DNA from: Planctomycetota bacterium
GTDB lineage: Bacteria; Planctomycetota; Phycisphaerae; UBA1845
Direction of reading: 5' to 3'
Assembly: GCA_022563615.1 (NCBI GenBank)
Contig: JADFMZ010000265.1
Span: 1-5,006, forward strand
Length of the DNA stretch: 5,006 bases
The translations under genes and the position numbers were made by a program. The notes beneath the pieces were generated by a model that was not told the DNA's origin, made no database searches, and saw nothing but the letters and a program-made list of their open reading frames with translations. Positions 4,626 to 5,006 of this stretch are shown here, piece by piece. Positions within the stretch are counted from its first letter, which is position 1; each line of letters starts with the position of its first letter.

Positions 4626-5006
4626 ACGAAATGGAAAGCAGTAAAGTGAATCCCTTGGATAGCAATGGCATCTTGAAGATAATACGTGAGGCAATCACTG
4701 CGGCGTATCGCGCAAAGGATGACCGTCCATCAAGCAAGGCCATCCTCGCATTTGCCGTTCGTCTCGCTGGTTCGTGGGGATCGCAGATCGTTCCTGCGCT
4801 CGAGCCACACCCTGATGAGTATCGCGTTGCCAAGCGGCGTTACTCGGGGTTCTTTGAGACCGACCTCGATCTCCGACTCCGCGAGCTGGGCATCCGTCAC
4901 GTCGTCGTGGTGGGAGTCGTCACGAACATTTGCGTTCGATCGACCGTACACGATGCGTTCTATCGCGGCTACGACGCCATCGTTCCGAGAGAGTGCGTGA
5001 TGGCCA
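4622..5006 (+). CDS. Isochorismatase-family (cysteine hydrolase) C-terminal half with foreign N-terminus; partial at right edge
   Basis: ATG 4622 overlaps the protease stop (ATGA) and the frame stays open for 128 codons to the window end. From about residue 46 it matches the isochorismatase-like hydrolase fold. AGSWGSQIVPAL is followed by the strand and catalytic Lys71 in YRVAKRRYSGFFETDLDLRL, then HVVVVGVVTNICVRST with nucleophile Cys104, then DAFYRGYDAIVPRECV. The usual first third, including the catalytic Asp in an IDMQ-type motif, is missing. In its place is MNEMESSKVNPLDSNGILK followed by a short helical stretch, encoded by bases that start at only about 40% GC. The protein would lack one of the three catalytic residues, so it is probably inactive, or it is a remnant spliced behind another gene's beginning. 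No good ribosome binding site is seen; coupling to the protease is possible. Confidence 0.75.
   Translation, partial: MNEMESSKVNPLDSNGILKIIREAITAAYRAKDDRPSSKAILAFAVRLAGSWGSQIVPALEPHPDEYRVAKRRYSGFFETDLDLRLRELGIRHVVVVGVVTNICVRSTVHDAFYRGYDAIVPRECVMA

Noticed and set aside
4622..5006. Complete functional isochorismatase or nicotinamidase
   Set aside because: The N-terminal catalytic Asp region is absent and replaced by unrelated sequence, and the 3' end lies outside the window.

Overview
The window is about 5 kb of moderately GC-rich bacterial DNA, with every supportable gene on the + strand. I suspect Planctomycetota or a similar large-genome environmental lineage. The reasons are the long GC-rich double-hairpin intergenic repeat (GTAGGGTCCGC...GCGGACCCTAC), the DUF5678 plus aspartyl-protease gene pair, and the mixture of weak and strong Shine-Dalgarno sites. 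This is an inference from style; no phylogenetic marker gene is present.

Layout. Bases 1-140 hold a very GC-rich fragment of an unrecognised gene. At about base 141 composition drops sharply (about 72% to 43% GC by direct count) and the plausible reading frame changes. A 39-codon ORF, a 52-aa basic protein with a good ribosome binding site, and a 291-aa probable lipoprotein follow (171-1392). Next is a patatin-like phospholipase (1482-2816) with an intact oxyanion loop, nucleophile serine and catalytic Asp. A Sec-exported DRGH-family non-specific DNA/RNA endonuclease follows (3100-3972). The nuclease gene is bracketed by two direct 81-bp copies (2967-3047 and 3988-4068) of a structured palindromic repeat whose arms are identical while the loops have diverged.

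The right part starts with a probable promoter placed so that the transcript would be nearly leaderless. It drives a DUF5678-type small protein (4181-4396), which overlaps a retropepsin-like aspartyl protease gene (4383-4625). The protease keeps its DSG active-site motif but stops at about two thirds of the length I expect. Its stop codon overlaps (ATGA) the start of an ORF that runs off the right edge. That ORF has a clear C-terminal half of an isochorismatase/cysteine-hydrolase but an unrelated short N-terminus instead of the usual first catalytic Asp region. Composition drops again at this junction (about 40% GC over 4621-4680).

How the genes relate. Phospholipase and secreted nuclease are both polymer-degrading enzymes and could serve scavenging or antagonism, but they are separated by 280 bases and a repeat, so joint function is only a hypothesis. 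DUF5678 and the aspartyl protease overlap and are almost certainly co-translated. I see no complete, named defence or mobile system. The strongest signals of something unexplained are the repeat-bracketed nuclease cassette and the two mosaic gene junctions.
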